Of a DNA stretch of 64,000 nt, positions 1-10,330 are shown in pieces. The notes under the pieces were generated by a model, which had not been told where the DNA came from, ran no database searches, and worked only from the letters and a program-made list of their open reading frames with translations. Source of the stretch: Canna indica (lineage: Eukaryota > Streptophyta > Magnoliopsida > Zingiberales > Cannaceae). The DNA is taken from assembly GCA_034359265.1 (NCBI GenBank), contig CP136890.1:87817501-87881500 (forward strand), in the 5' to 3' direction. The translations under genes and the position numbers were made by a program. Positions within the stretch are counted from its first letter, which is position 1; every line of letters begins with the position of its first letter.

Positions 1-26
1 CCACATCACTACTAGAAACTTCGTCT

Positions 27-312
27 TCAGCAACGGCTATCAGCGACGGCCGCTCAAGCCGTTGCTATTTGCAACGGCATTCTTACGGCCGCTCGAGCCG
101 TTGCAGATATCTGTATCTGCAACGGCGTACTAACGGAAAACCGAGTCGTTGCTGATTATTTTAATTATCAGCAACGGCGTTCGGACGGAAAGGCGAGCCG
201 TTGCTGATTTTTTTAATATTCAGCAATGGCTTGCTAACGGATAAGTGAGCCGTTGCTGATAATAACTTATCAGCAACGGCGTTCTAACGGGCGAGTGAGC
301 CGTTGCTGATAA
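27..312. repeat. 5' subterminal repeat array of CACTA-1
   Basis: About ten copies of a motif around CAGCAACGGC or its inverse GCCGTTGCTG alternate here and form short palindromic pairs separated by AT-rich spacers. In CACTA elements such arrays bind the smaller transposase protein. That role is inferred from the family, not shown here. Confidence 0.85.
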
Positions 313-313
313 G

Positions 314-502
314 TTTATATAGGGCACGCTCTCGCGCCCGACTCTTCTTCCTCCCGCTGCTCGCTGCTGCCGCCGCCGCTCCTGCCGACGCCACTCGCCG
401 CCGCTGCCGCTGCTGCCGACGCCGACGACGCCGACGACGCCGACCGCTGCTGCCGCTGCTGCCGACGCCGACGACGCCGACCGCTGCTGCCGACTTGTTC
501 AG
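314..502 (+). promoter_or_regulatory. Putative CACTA-1 promoter and GC-rich leader exon
   Basis: A TATA-like run (tttatata) lies at about 314-321, just after the subterminal repeats. A GC-rich stretch of CCG/CTG/GAC triplet runs follows and ends in a good splice donor, ttcag|gtaact, at 502/503. The layout resembles the untranslated first exon of plant CACTA transposase transcripts. There is no transcript evidence. The short arginine-rich reading frame across the triplets looks like low-complexity leader rather than a gene. Confidence 0.35.
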
Positions 503-810
503 GTAACTCTCTTCCCTGCTGCCGTCTCTTCCCTGCGGCCGGCGGAAATCACCCGACCGAAACCCTATTTCTAGGGTTTCGGCCGGCGGCGGTCGGTCGA
601 TGGCCGCCGCCGGACCTTCTGCAGTGGCCGGACAGTGTGTCCGGCCACTGTACGCCGGCGCCGGAGGGTGGACTCCGGCGCCGGAATTTATAATATATAT
701 ATATAGTTTATATTATTTTATAATTGTTAATTAATTATTTAATAATTGTTAATTAATTGTTTAGATTAATTGTTTAATTTGTTAGATTAATTATTAGGGT
801 TTAGATTAAT

Positions 811-966
811 TTCGGACGCGCGCCGGAATCGTCCACTTCGGACGCGCGCCGGAATCGTCCACTTCGAACGCGCGCCGGTATCGTCCAATTCGGACTCGCG
901 CCGGAATCGTCCACTTCGGACGCGCGCCGGAATCGTCCACTTCGGACGCGCGCCGAAATCGTCCAA
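811..966. repeat. Six-copy 26-bp GC-rich tandem repeat in CACTA-1
   Basis: Six consecutive 26-bp units read ttcggacgcgcgccggaatc plus gtccac, with a few substitutions between copies. The array lies in an AT-rich part of the element upstream of the transposase gene. It has two CG-rich cores per unit, so it is a dense potential CpG methylation target. No coding function is likely. Confidence 0.9.
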
Positions 967-1171
967 TATGGACTCGAACTGTCTCGAAACATTTAGAAAA
1001 TAATCATCCTCCGACGAGTTGATATGTTTCACGTACGCATCGACGATCGGATATGATTTAGCAAAACCTTAGATCCGTTCGGGAATTGTATGTTCGTGTA
1101 AAAGAAGTAGATGATCTTTTATACGACGTACAATTCTTGAATTGTCCCTGATTGGACAATTTGGGAATATA

Positions 1172-1360
1172 GTTATTTGTACCGCACTTACGTTTTTATT
1201 TTAACTGTTAACTAATTATTCTAAATTTCGGCAACATCTCTCTTGTTCTCCGATACGCGCCCAGATGATATCGTATTCGGAGAACTGTAGGGAGATGCTG
1301 TCGAAATTTAGAATAATTAGTTAACAGTTAAAATAAAAACGTAAGTGCAGTACGAATAAC
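1172..1360. repeat. Long hairpin upstream of the transposase gene
   Basis: The left arm (about 1172-1257) and right arm (about 1272-1360) are nearly perfect inverted copies of about 86 bp, separated by a loop of about 15 bases. The central part of each arm (acttacgtttttattttaac and the following 30 bases) matches without mismatch by eye, and the tip has several mismatches. It ends about 75 bp before the transposase start codon. A diverged counterpart is present at the same relative place in the second CACTA copy (about 42345-42530). Confidence 0.9.
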
Positions 1361-1434
1361 ATAAATCCCGAATGGAATAGGACAATCTCACCTAAAGACA
1401 TTAACCAAAGAAATTGTCGTTGATTGACAGAATC

Positions 1435-4400
1435 ATGTCGGCTGATCGAAGTTGGATGTACCGACGTCTTGATCGTGGAGCTTTAACGAATGAGTTTCGA
1501 TTAGGCGTAACGTATTTCCTAAATTTCGCCTATTCGAATCGAAATTTCGTTAGCATGGGTGATCAAATCCGATGTCCGTGCCGCATTTGTTCAAATGGAC
1601 GATTTTTGGATCGGGAGACTGTCACTCTGCATCTATATACCAAAGGATTTGCACCGAGATATTTTCTATGGACTTGTCACGGGGAGTCACGCGAAGTCGG
1701 GACGTCGAGCAATCCTGTCGTTCAGACATATGGTGAATCTTCCTCTGCTGGTGCTTCTTCATCCGGTCAATGTAATCCCTATAGAACTATGATACTTGAT
1801 AGTCTTGGGGGTCAATTCCGCCTGAATGATAATGTTGATCGGCCAGTTCTTCAGACATCAGTCCCACCAGATACTACAGCGGTTGATATCACAGAAGTAG
1901 GGGCTGCGGTAGAGATTGAATTACCGAATAAAGAAGCTGCAGAATTTTACGATATGTTGAAAGCTGCCGATGAACCTTTGTATGAGAATTGTCCTATATA
2001 CACTAGGTTTTCAGCAATGACACAGCTCTTAAGCATCAAGGCCGATTGTAATATCAGCGGAGTTGCGTATGATCGGATTGCTGGATTGATTAATGGAATG
2101 CTGCCTACTGATAACAAGTTTGAGCCTACTTTTTATAAGACTAAAAAGCTAATGAGAAAATTGGGGCTTGGGTACGAAAAAATATACGCGTGCCAAAATA
2201 ACTGCATTTTATATTATAAAGAAAATGTGCAGTTGGATAAATGCCCTGTATGTCAACACCCTCGTTACAAGGAGAAGAAATCGGTCCGACAGAAAAATAT
2301 CCCGTTTAAGGTGCTTCGGTATTTTCCACTAACACCGAGGCTTCAAAGATTATTCATGTCGGAAAAGATAGCCCCCTACATGAGTTGGCATGTAAGAAGT
2401 CGTGATGATACAGTAATGACTCATCCATCTGACAGTGAAGCATGGAAACATTTGGATACATGTTATCCTTCATTTGCTATGGATACTAGAAATATCAGAT
2501 TGGGATTGTGCACAGATGATTTTAATCCGTTTGGACATTCTGCAACTCCTTATTCAGTTTGGCCAGTGCTGTTGACAGTTTATAATTTGCCACCGTCAAT
2601 GTGCATGAAAGATGAATTTATTTATCTTTCGATGATTATTCCGGGTCCTAAGGGTCCGCGAAAAGAAATTGACATATTTCTCAGACCCTTGATAGATGAA
2701 TTGAAAACATTGTGGACTGAGGGAGCTGTCACTTATGATTGTCATCGGAAGCAAAACTTCAATTTAAAGGCCGCGGTCTTGTGGACAATCAATGATTTCC
2801 CGGCGTACGGCATGTTGTCGGGTTGGAGCACTCACGGCCGACTCTCTTTCCCGTATTGTATGGAACACTCTAAATCAATGAGTCTTCAGAACAGACGAAA
2901 AATCTCATTCTTTGATTGTCATCGTCGATTCCTACCGGTTCATCACCAGTATCGAAGGAATCGTAATAAATTTACTAAGGGCAGAGTCGAAAGAGATGGG
3001 CCACCACCGATGTTGTCTGGTGAACAAATGTTAGCACGTGTTTCAGCACTTCCAGATATAGTATTTGGTCGCAATGAAAGAGTGTCAGGTTTTGGCCAAA
3101 CACACAACTGGGTGAAAAAAAGTATATTTTGGGAATTGCCCTATTGGAGTTCATTATTGATTCGACATAATTTAGATGTCATGCACATTGAAAAAAATAT
3201 GTTTGATAATATTTTCAACACTGTGATGGATATTTCTGGAAAAACTAAAGATAATGTCAAAGCCCGACATGATCTGAAAATACTTTGTAAAAGACCAGAG
3301 TTGGAGTTACAAGAGGTCAACGGACGTTATCTGAAACCGAAGGCCCTATATGTGTTAAATAAACAACAGATCAAAGATGTTTGTCAATGGGTAAAAGAAC
3401 TCAGATTACCCGATGGATATGCTTCAAACTTATCTCGATGTGTGAACGTCGATGATTGCAAAATATCAGGGATGAAGAGCCATGATTGTCATGTATTCAT
3501 GCAGAGATTACTTCCGATCGCATTTCGAGATCTTCTTCCTGATAATATTTGGGGTCCGTTGACTGAATTAAGTATGTTTTTTAGAAGCATCTGTGCAAAT
3601 GTCCTTCGAGTCGAAGATATGTCAACACTTGAAAATAATATTGTTGAAATCATATGCAAGCTGGAGCAGTTTTTCCCTCCTGCATTTTTTGACTCGATGG
3701 AGCATCTACCGATACACTTGGCATACGAGGCACGAGTTGGTGGCCCCGTTCAATATCGTTGGATGTACTTATTTGAAAGATACATGAATCGTCTGAAGAA
3801 AAAAGTAAAGAACACCGCAGCTGTTGAAGGATCAATATCTGAATCGTATATCATCCAAGAAATTTCAACATTCTGCTCATTTTACTTTGAATCGACAGTG
3901 CAGACAAGATTTGATCGTCTTCCACGTAACGACGACGGGGGTGTTCGACATTCAGATGAACGTTTAAATATATTTTGTCACTCTGGTCGTGCTTTTGGTT
4001 CTCGTCCATCTCGACACTTAAGCGATGAAGAGTATCATTTGACACACTTGTATGTATTACTCAATTGTCCAGAGATTGAACAATTCATTGAAATATTTGA
4101 CATTGAGATGGTGCAAAAATACTCTATTCACAACGATCAAGAATTGGAGACATTACGGAATCGTGATTTCCCTTCTTGGATTCAGACTTACAGCAAAGAT
4201 CACAGAGCTGAAATAGATGAAAAAATATTTGAGTTTGTTAGTGGACCGTCGCGACTTGTGTCGTGCTATAACAGATATTTTGTTAACGGGTATAAATTTC
4301 ACACGGTTGAATATTCATTTGCAAAGAAGACGATGAATGCTGGGGTCTGCGTGAAAGGGACAACCTATGTTGAATGTGATATGGATTTCTATGGACTAGT

Positions 4401-4896
4401 GGAAGAAGTGATAGAGTTGCACTACTTCGGCTTGAAATCAGTGATCCTATTTAGATGTCATTGGTTCGATACAACAGAAAGGGGCATGAAAGTTCATCCA
4501 AAATACAAACTTGTTGATGTTAATTACAAATCGAAATTGGCAGCAAATGAGCCTTTTATATTGGCATCACAAGCCGAACAAGTATATTACGCGAAGTATC
4601 CGGCTCGAAATAAAGATAGAGCAGATTGGCGTGTAGTCTGTAAGACAAAAGGTAGAGGAAAAATTGATCCGATAGTAGGAGAAAATGATCCTCCTGGTTT
4701 CTATCAAGAAGATGATCTTCCTGCTGTGGATCGTATTATTCCAATACTCGAGGATGCAGACACAACGTCAATTCAATTAGAAGTTGAATATGCTGATGAT
4801 GACGATCATGAAATTGAGGAAGCTGGAGATGAAGAAGATGAAGAAGAGGAAGAAGAAGAAGAATTCGAAGACTATTATTCAGATGATGAAGAATAA
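1435..4896 (+). CDS. CACTA TNP2-type transposase (1153 aa)
   Basis: This is the catalytic transposase of CACTA-1, expected to bind the element ends and carry out cut-and-paste excision in the nucleus. The first in-frame ATG is at 1435. Residues 1-85 resemble the transposase-associated domain, with a C-P-C-x2-C cluster and a downstream H-x-Y-x-KGF-type motif. The Transposase_21-like core starts near residue 330 and contains the family signature DVMHIEKN near residue 580. A DUF4218-like block (HLPIHLAYEARVGGPVQYRW) lies near 757 and a DUF4216-like block near 987. The C-terminus is a highly acidic D/E run. The frame is open throughout, unlike the surrounding gypsy pol. A truncated relative occurs in CACTA-2. 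I name families from recognition of motifs, not from a search. Confidence 0.93.
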   Translation: MSADRSWMYRRLDRGALTNEFRLGVTYFLNFAYSNRNFVSMGDQIRCPCRICSNGRFLDRETVTLHLYTKGFAPRYFLWTCHGESREVGTSSNPVVQTYGESSSAGASSSGQCNPYRTMILDSLGGQFRLNDNVDRPVLQTSVPPDTTAVDITEVGAAVEIELPNKEAAEFYDMLKAADEPLYENCPIYTRFSAMTQLLSIKADCNISGVAYDRIAGLINGMLPTDNKFEPTFYKTKKLMRKLGLGYEKIYACQNNCILYYKENVQLDKCPVCQHPRYKEKKSVRQKNIPFKVLRYFPLTPRLQRLFMSEKIAPYMSWHVRSRDDTVMTHPSDSEAWKHLDTCYPSFAMDTRNIRLGLCTDDFNPFGHSATPYSVWPVLLTVYNLPPSMCMKDEFIYLSMIIPGPKGPRKEIDIFLRPLIDELKTLWTEGAVTYDCHRKQNFNLKAAVLWTINDFPAYGMLSGWSTHGRLSFPYCMEHSKSMSLQNRRKISFFDCHRRFLPVHHQYRRNRNKFTKGRVERDGPPPMLSGEQMLARVSALPDIVFGRNERVSGFGQTHNWVKKSIFWELPYWSSLLIRHNLDVMHIEKNMFDNIFNTVMDISGKTKDNVKARHDLKILCKRPELELQEVNGRYLKPKALYVLNKQQIKDVCQWVKELRLPDGYASNLSRCVNVDDCKISGMKSHDCHVFMQRLLPIAFRDLLPDNIWGPLTELSMFFRSICANVLRVEDMSTLENNIVEIICKLEQFFPPAFFDSMEHLPIHLAYEARVGGPVQYRWMYLFERYMNRLKKKVKNTAAVEGSISESYIIQEISTFCSFYFESTVQTRFDRLPRNDDGGVRHSDERLNIFCHSGRAFGSRPSRHLSDEEYHLTHLYVLLNCPEIEQFIEIFDIEMVQKYSIHNDQELETLRNRDFPSWIQTYSKDHRAEIDEKIFEFVSGPSRLVSCYNRYFVNGYKFHTVEYSFAKKTMNAGVCVKGTTYVECDMDFYGLVEEVIELHYFGLKSVILFRCHWFDTTERGMKVHPKYKLVDVNYKSKLAANEPFILASQAEQVYYAKYPARNKDRADWRVVCKTKGRGKIDPIVGENDPPGFYQEDDLPAVDRIIPILEDADTTSIQLEVEYADDDDHEIEEAGDEEDEEEEEEEEFEDYYSDDEE

Positions 4897-4971
4897 TTGT
4901 AAAGTATATATTTTATTAAATATATCTCTACTATTTATACAATAATCTGATTATATGTCTGTTCGACAGAT

Positions 4972-6516
4972 ATGTCTGGTCGTGGTTATCGACGCAGGAG
5001 AGTTTCGGAGTCTCCGATCGGTGAGACTCCAGCACTTACTCATGCTGCTGATCCTCCTGTTGCTGATCCTCATGAGGATGATACTGCCGAGGCTAGTACA
5101 TCCAGACGTAGGCGGCCACGCGGGCCGAACAGGTGGCAGCCTCCACCAGCCACAGAGTCACGTAGATTGATTAGCGTGATTGGGGAGCGATACGTAATAT
5201 ATCATGAATTATGAATCATTACAAATTCATTATATCATAATATAATATTAAAATTTATTTTTGTTGTGCAGGTTCGAGCAAGAAGAAGTGCCGAGGAGCA
5301 TTTCTTCTACTATTCGACGATACATGCACGGGGCATGGCCTACGTGGTCTCACGTGCCTAGCGAGCACGTCGACATGTTATGGCGCGAGTTTGAGGCACG
5401 TATTATTATTATTTTTACATGCATGATGATATATTAATATTGGTACTGATATTATTATTTTGCAGGCTCGCTATACATGGGCCGAGGACCAGAGGCCCTT
5501 CATTTACGCTGCCTGGGAGGCTATTTCCCGGGCAAGGTACAACGGGCAGCTGGGGCAGGCTCGGTCCCAGGCGATGGCCCGAGCTGGGACCACTAACATC
5601 GCGGAGACTCGGGGATACGGCCCCGGTTGGATTACTCCGGATATATGGGACCAGCTCGTGGGGATATGGTCGACGGATCGATGGCAGGAGGTATCCCGAA
5701 ATGCGGCTAGAAATTGCATGTCGGGGGGAGCAGCGCGTCACACCGGCGGCTCTGTTGCATTTGCAGTGCACGCAAACCGTATGGTAAGTATATCTTTTAA
5801 TTATATATTTTATTTGTTATTATGTGTACTAATTAATGTATTTGTTTTGTAAATGTAGACGACGGTGTCGGATGACGGGAGTGTCCAGCGACCCTCCCCG
5901 ATGGCGGTGTTTGAGCGGACTCACCGTCGAGCACATGGGACTGGGGAGTACATCCACAACCGCGCTGCATACATTATGGTAATTATATATTTGTTTAAAT
6001 TATTCATTATATATTTATAATTTAAGTTTTATGATAAATATTAAACAAAAAATCAAACTCGAGTAGGAGACCTACAGCCAGACGGTGGTGCAGCGTGGGG
6101 GTACCCCCGGGGACTTTGACGCAGCATCGTGGGTCGAGGCCGCAGGTGGCTGGGACCATGGCCGCGTATATGGCTTCGCAGATAGTGGTCATGCGCGAGC
6201 CGTACTAGGGCCACTTGGGGCACCGACCCCTCCGGTCGCTGGTGAGCGGCCGTCCACCTCCAGATCCAGTTATGATCATAGTAATAGGATAAGGACACTA
6301 GAGGAGACGGTCGCGCGTCAGACTGAGTTGATGGAGCGCCAGAGTCAGACGATGACGAATATAGAAGCTATGCTACGCAACTTGTCGGGTCATCCCGAAG
6401 CAGGCATCTCTTCGGCATCATCTAATCCATCATCCTCGAGTCAGTCCACGCCGGTGTACACTCGAGCACTCCAGACCCCGCCATATGATCCAGGCCATCC
6501 TCCATCGTCATCGTGA
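4972..6516 (+). CDS. Second CACTA protein, Ptta/En/Spm (Transposase_24-like), spliced
   Basis: This is probably the accessory DNA-binding protein of the element. My exon model: 4972-about 5193, about 5279-5395, 5466-5783, 5859-5978 and 6067-6516. The last three exons join in phase 0 with normal GT-AG sites. The start ATG opens an arginine-rich, proline-rich segment. The middle contains a WDQLVGIWSTDRWQEVSRNA-type stretch followed by NR/A and GGS motifs, typical of the plant Transposase_24 family. The C-terminal exon has a predicted coiled coil (about 6290-6390) and a serine-rich tail. The first intron boundary is uncertain because the strongest acceptor at 5271 breaks the frame. The second intron appears to need a GC donor (GAG|GCACGT). 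Confidence 0.75.
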
Positions 6517-6834
6517 GATTTTGTTTATATTGACTTTGTTACTGAGATATTGAACTTGTTTAATTTATATTGACTATGTTACTGAGATGTTGTTACTTCA
6601 ATTTTGCATTTGAATTGTGTTTATACTATCGTGGATAATTATGAATATAAATATAATTGTTTTGATGTATATCTTGGTGTGTTTGTGATGTGTGAATGAA
6701 TGTGTATGAGATGTTTGTGATGTGTGAATGAATGTGTGTATGAGGGTAAGGGTGTGTGAGTTATGTATCAGATAAATGTATCAATGTATCAATGGAAATT
6801 TGAAATTTTCAAATTTTTTGGTTGCAGGTATATG

Positions 6835-7171
6835 TCATCAGCAACGGCTTTCCCACGGGCGTCCGTGGGAAAGCCGTTGCTAAAAGTGTATCGAAAGCCG
6901 TTGCTGATGACCTACAGCAACGGCTTAGCGACGGAGTTTTACTAACGGTCTTGCTACGGACTCAGCGGCCGTTGCTATTAATGTTATCAGCAACGGCTCC
7001 GGGTCTGTGGCAAAACCGTTGTTGATAATATTTTTAGCGACGGCCCCGCGGCCGTTGCTGATAATGTTTTGAGCGACGGCCCAAGCGGCCGTTGCTGATC
7101 CGTTGCTAAGTCATCAGCAACGCGACTTTCTGTCACGGCGCTATTGCAACGGCTCAGCCGTTGCTGATGAC
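6835..7171. repeat. 3' subterminal repeat array of CACTA-1
   Basis: Dense direct and inverted copies of GCAACGGC / GCCGTTGCTG occur here, including a perfect short palindrome around 6845-6885. The motif and spacing mirror the 5' array, and the 3' terminal inverted repeat follows directly. The stretch 6517-6834 between the last exon and this array is AT-rich and holds no gene that I can see; it contains a short TG-rich direct repeat (tgtgatgtgtgaatgaatgtg) near 6690-6740. Confidence 0.85.
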
Positions 7172-7190
7172 CATTTTTCTAGTAGTGCAT

Positions 7191-9744
7191 TATCGTATGA
7201 GCCCAAATGAGAATTCAATATTGAGGAGCTACTTCGGAAGGGCCTCATTCGAGAGAGCCTTAGCCCATGTGCAGTTTCAGCGTTACTCGTGCCTAAAAAG
7301 GATGGGAGTTGGCATATGTGCGTGGACAGTCAAGCAATCAATAAGACTAGTGTGGGCTACAAGTTTTCCATTCCTCGTCTTGACGATATGCTTGATCAAC
7401 TACATGGCTCCGTTGTGTTCACAAAGATTGATTTGCAGAGTGGATACCACCAGATTCATATCCGACCGGGAGATGAGTGAAAAACCACGTTCAAGATGCG
7501 GGACGGACTCTATGAGTGGCTAGTCATGCTGTTCGGCTTAACAAATGCTCCCAGCACCTTCATGAGGCTAATGAATCAAGTACTCAAGCCTTTTATTGGA
7601 CGATATGTGGTGGTTTATTTCGATGATATCTTGATCCATAGTAGATCGACTGAGGAACATCTAGAACATTTGTCTAATGTTCTAACTGTATTGCATGAGA
7701 ATAAGCTCTATGTGAACCTTAAGAAATGCAGTTTCATGAAATAAGAGATATTTTTCCTTGGATATATTGTGGGTGCTGATGCTACCCGAGTGGATGAGGA
7801 GAAGGTTAGAGCTATTCGCGATTGGCCTACACCGAAGTCGATTGGAGAGGTCAGGAGTTTCCATGGTTTGGCTACTTTTTACAGAAGATTTATTCGGGAT
7901 TTTAGCACCATCATGTCTCCAATTACTGAATGTTTGAAAAAGGGTCGTTTTAATTGGGGAGAGGAAGCTAAGAATAGTTTTGAATTGTGTTGATTAAAGA
8001 GAAGTTATGCTCAGCCCCCGTGCTTGCCTTCTCGAGTTTTGAGAAGCTATTTGAAGTAGAGTGTGATGCAAGTGGTGTAGGAATCGGAGCAGTATTATCT
8101 CAAGAGAAGTGTCCCGTAGCCTATTTCAGCGAGAAGTTGAATGAAGCTCATAGGAAGTGGTCTACCTACGAAAAGGAATTCTATGTTGTCTTCCGTTCTT
8201 TGAAGCATTGGGAGCACGATCTCATTGGCAAAGAGTTCATTCTATACTCCGATCATCAAGCTTTGAAATACTTGAGCAGTCAAAAAAGATTGAGCAGTGA
8301 TATGCACGCAAGATGGTCTGCATTCATCCAGAAATTTCTTTTTAAGTTAGTACATAAGTTGGGTGTACACAACAAGGTGGTCGATGCATTAAGCCGCTGA
8401 GATACTTTAGTGATTCAGATGCGTACTGAGCTTGTTGGGTTCGAAGAATTAAAAGGGGAGTATGCCAAAGATAAGGACTTTGCTTATACTTGGCCCAAAA
8501 TTCAAAGGCGTGAAGCCACTGGAGAATTTCATGTCCATGAGGGGTATCTTATGCGAGGAAATTAGTTATGTATTCCTCGATCATCACTTTGTGAAAAGTT
8601 GATGCGAGATTTGCATGGATGAGGTCTTGGAGCGCATCTTGGAAGGGATAAGACCTTAGCATCGGTGTTGGAGAAATTCTATTAGCCTAAGTTGAGGCGA
8701 GACGTGGAAAGATTTGTTCAACGATGTAACACTTGCCAAACGTCCAAGGGGCACACTCAAAATAGCGGACTTTATTTACCTCTACCAGTTCCTGAAGATG
8801 TATGGGAGGATTTGTCCATGGATTTCGTGTTGGGTCTACCTCGTACTCAGAGAGGTATGGATGCTATATTCGTTGTGGTGGATAGGTTCTCTAAAATGAC
8901 TCATTTCATTCTGTGCTGAAAGACCATCGATGCCTCAAGTGTAGTGCGATTGTTCTTCAAAGAGGTGGTACGTTTGCATGGAGTTCCGAAGTCTATCATT
9001 TATGATAGAGACTCTCGTTTTCTAAATCATTTCTGGCTTACTTTGTGGTGAATTTTTGACGCAACCCTTAAGTTCAGCAGCACCGCACACCCCCAAACGG
9101 ATGGTCAAACTGAATCGCTGAATAGGAGGTTGGGTAACATGCTTCGTAGTATTTGCGGAGACAAACCAAAGCAATGGGACTTTGCTATCTCTCAAGCTGA
9201 GTTCGTTTATAATAGCGTTGTCCATAGTGCTACAGGACGATCACCTTTCTCTGTGGTGTCTCAGAAGGTTCCTCGACATGCTGTAGACTTACTTAAGCTT
9301 CCAAAGACGTCCAAAGTGAATGGTGCGGCTGAAACTCTAGCTGAACAAATTCAGGAGATGCGGGAGTAGGTTAAGAAGAAGCTAGAGACAACCAATGCAA
9401 AGTATAAGAAGGTTGCTGATAAACATCGAAAAGAGAAGCTCTTTTCGGAAGGTGACATGGTGATGGTTTTCCTTCGGAAGGAGAGGTTTTCGGTGGGAAG
9501 TTATAATAAGCTTAAACCGAAGAAGTATGGACCGTATAAGGTGCTGAGGAAGATCAACGACAATGCCTACGTCATCGGCCTCCCAGAGTCTATGGGCATT
9601 TCTAAGACTTTTAATGTTGCAGATATCTTCTCGTATTTTGATTCCCGGAATCCTTTATGTCCAGATGTACCAAACTCGAGGTCGAGCTCTTCACAAGTGG
9701 GGGAGATTGATGTGGGGACCATTTCAGCTACTCACATGAAGTAG
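7191..9744 (+). pseudogene. Decayed Ty3/gypsy pol (RT, RNase H, integrase), split by CACTA-1
   Basis: This was a retrotransposon polyprotein. Recognisable blocks are reverse transcriptase ([13 protein letters not shown] near 7290, YFDD near 7617), RNase H ([13 protein letters not shown] near 8060), the integrase zinc finger remains (CNTCQ near 8730) and core (SMDFVLGLP near 8817, HPQTDGQTE near 9090), and a C-terminal [16 protein letters not shown] block near 9520. Stops interrupt it at about 7478, 7742, 8398, 8563, 8619, 8683, 8917, 9048 and 9367, and a frame change occurs near 7985. The protease and gag parts would lie left of the window. The C-terminus resembles Reina-like elements, but the clade is a guess. 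It is non-functional. Confidence 0.9.
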
Positions 9745-10330
9745 GTTGACCAAGTGAAGACCAAGGCAAAGAAAACCCAACCCCAGATGTGTATTAATGG
9801 TGGTTGATTTATTCTCCAGGAGCAACTACTTTACGTTTCAAAACTCTCTCTTTACTATTTTCTTTAATGTTATAGACTTAGTATATGAGAAGATGTGGAA
9901 AGAAATTAAAAAGACACAAACCTTTTATCATTATCAGTATCTAATTATATCAGAGATCCTCTGTTCTTGAGTTATCTCTTGTTATCACCCTGCTTAAACA
10001 AAGATTTAGGGAAAAAAAACACAGACCTTTTATCATTATCAATATCTAATTATATTAGAGATCCTATGTTCTTGAGTTATATCTTGTTATTACCCTGCTT
10101 AAACAAAGATTTAGGCTGGTTATTACCGATCTCGCCGCGTCGGTCATCAACTTCACTTGCAATAAATACGAACACGACACGCTTCATGTAACTTAAGTTC
10201 AATTTCATTACCTCCACATTGAAGACCTACTGACTTGAGCGTCAGAGTATTTTTTGGAGGTCTCCCATCGCTGGACTGGACTACTCCAATCCTCAAGCAG
10301 GAGCAAATTCATTTACAAGTTCTAGGGTAC
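9708..10330 (+). repeat. Possible 3' LTR remnant of the decayed gypsy element
   Basis: A purine run (aagtgggggagat) just before 9708 looks like a polypurine tract, and the following TGATGTGGGG could be an LTR start overlapping the end of the reading frame, as in some gypsy clades. The 5' LTR is outside the window, so neither the LTR length nor its right end can be verified; the end given is arbitrary. Confidence 0.4.
9912..10115. repeat. Two-copy 105-bp tandem duplication
   Basis: Two adjacent copies start with a ccttttatcattatca motif at 9921 and 10026 and end with ctgcttaaacaaagatttagg. They differ at several positions. They lie in the presumed LTR remnant. Confidence 0.85.

Larger units (their letters stand above)
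7..7187 (+). mobile_element. Complete CACTA (En/Spm) DNA transposon, CACTA-1
   Basis: The element begins CACTACTAGAAA and ends with the exact inverse, TTTCTAGTAGTG, giving a 12-bp perfect terminal inverted repeat. A 3-bp target duplication, CAT, flanks it at 4-6 and 7188-7190. Both ends carry many copies of a GCAACGGC-type motif in direct and inverted orientation, as expected for subterminal transposase-binding arrays of this superfamily. It encodes a TNP2-type transposase and a second spliced protein with similarity to the plant Ptta/En/Spm family. It lies inside a decayed Ty3/gypsy pol gene: the six bases before it join the sequence after 7190 to read PHYRMSPNE, a typical start of a gypsy reverse transcriptase. 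The intact ends, exact duplication and open transposase suggest a fairly recent insertion, possibly autonomous. Confidence 0.95.

Noticed and set aside
303..506. Arginine/proline-rich small open frame near the start
   Set aside because: It translates a CCG/CGA/CTG triplet run that ends at a splice donor, so it is more likely an untranslated leader.
5415..5852. Overlapping open frames on both strands in the second CACTA gene
   Set aside because: Only the plus frame through 5466-5783 joins its neighbours in phase and shows the transposase-like motif; the others are shadows.
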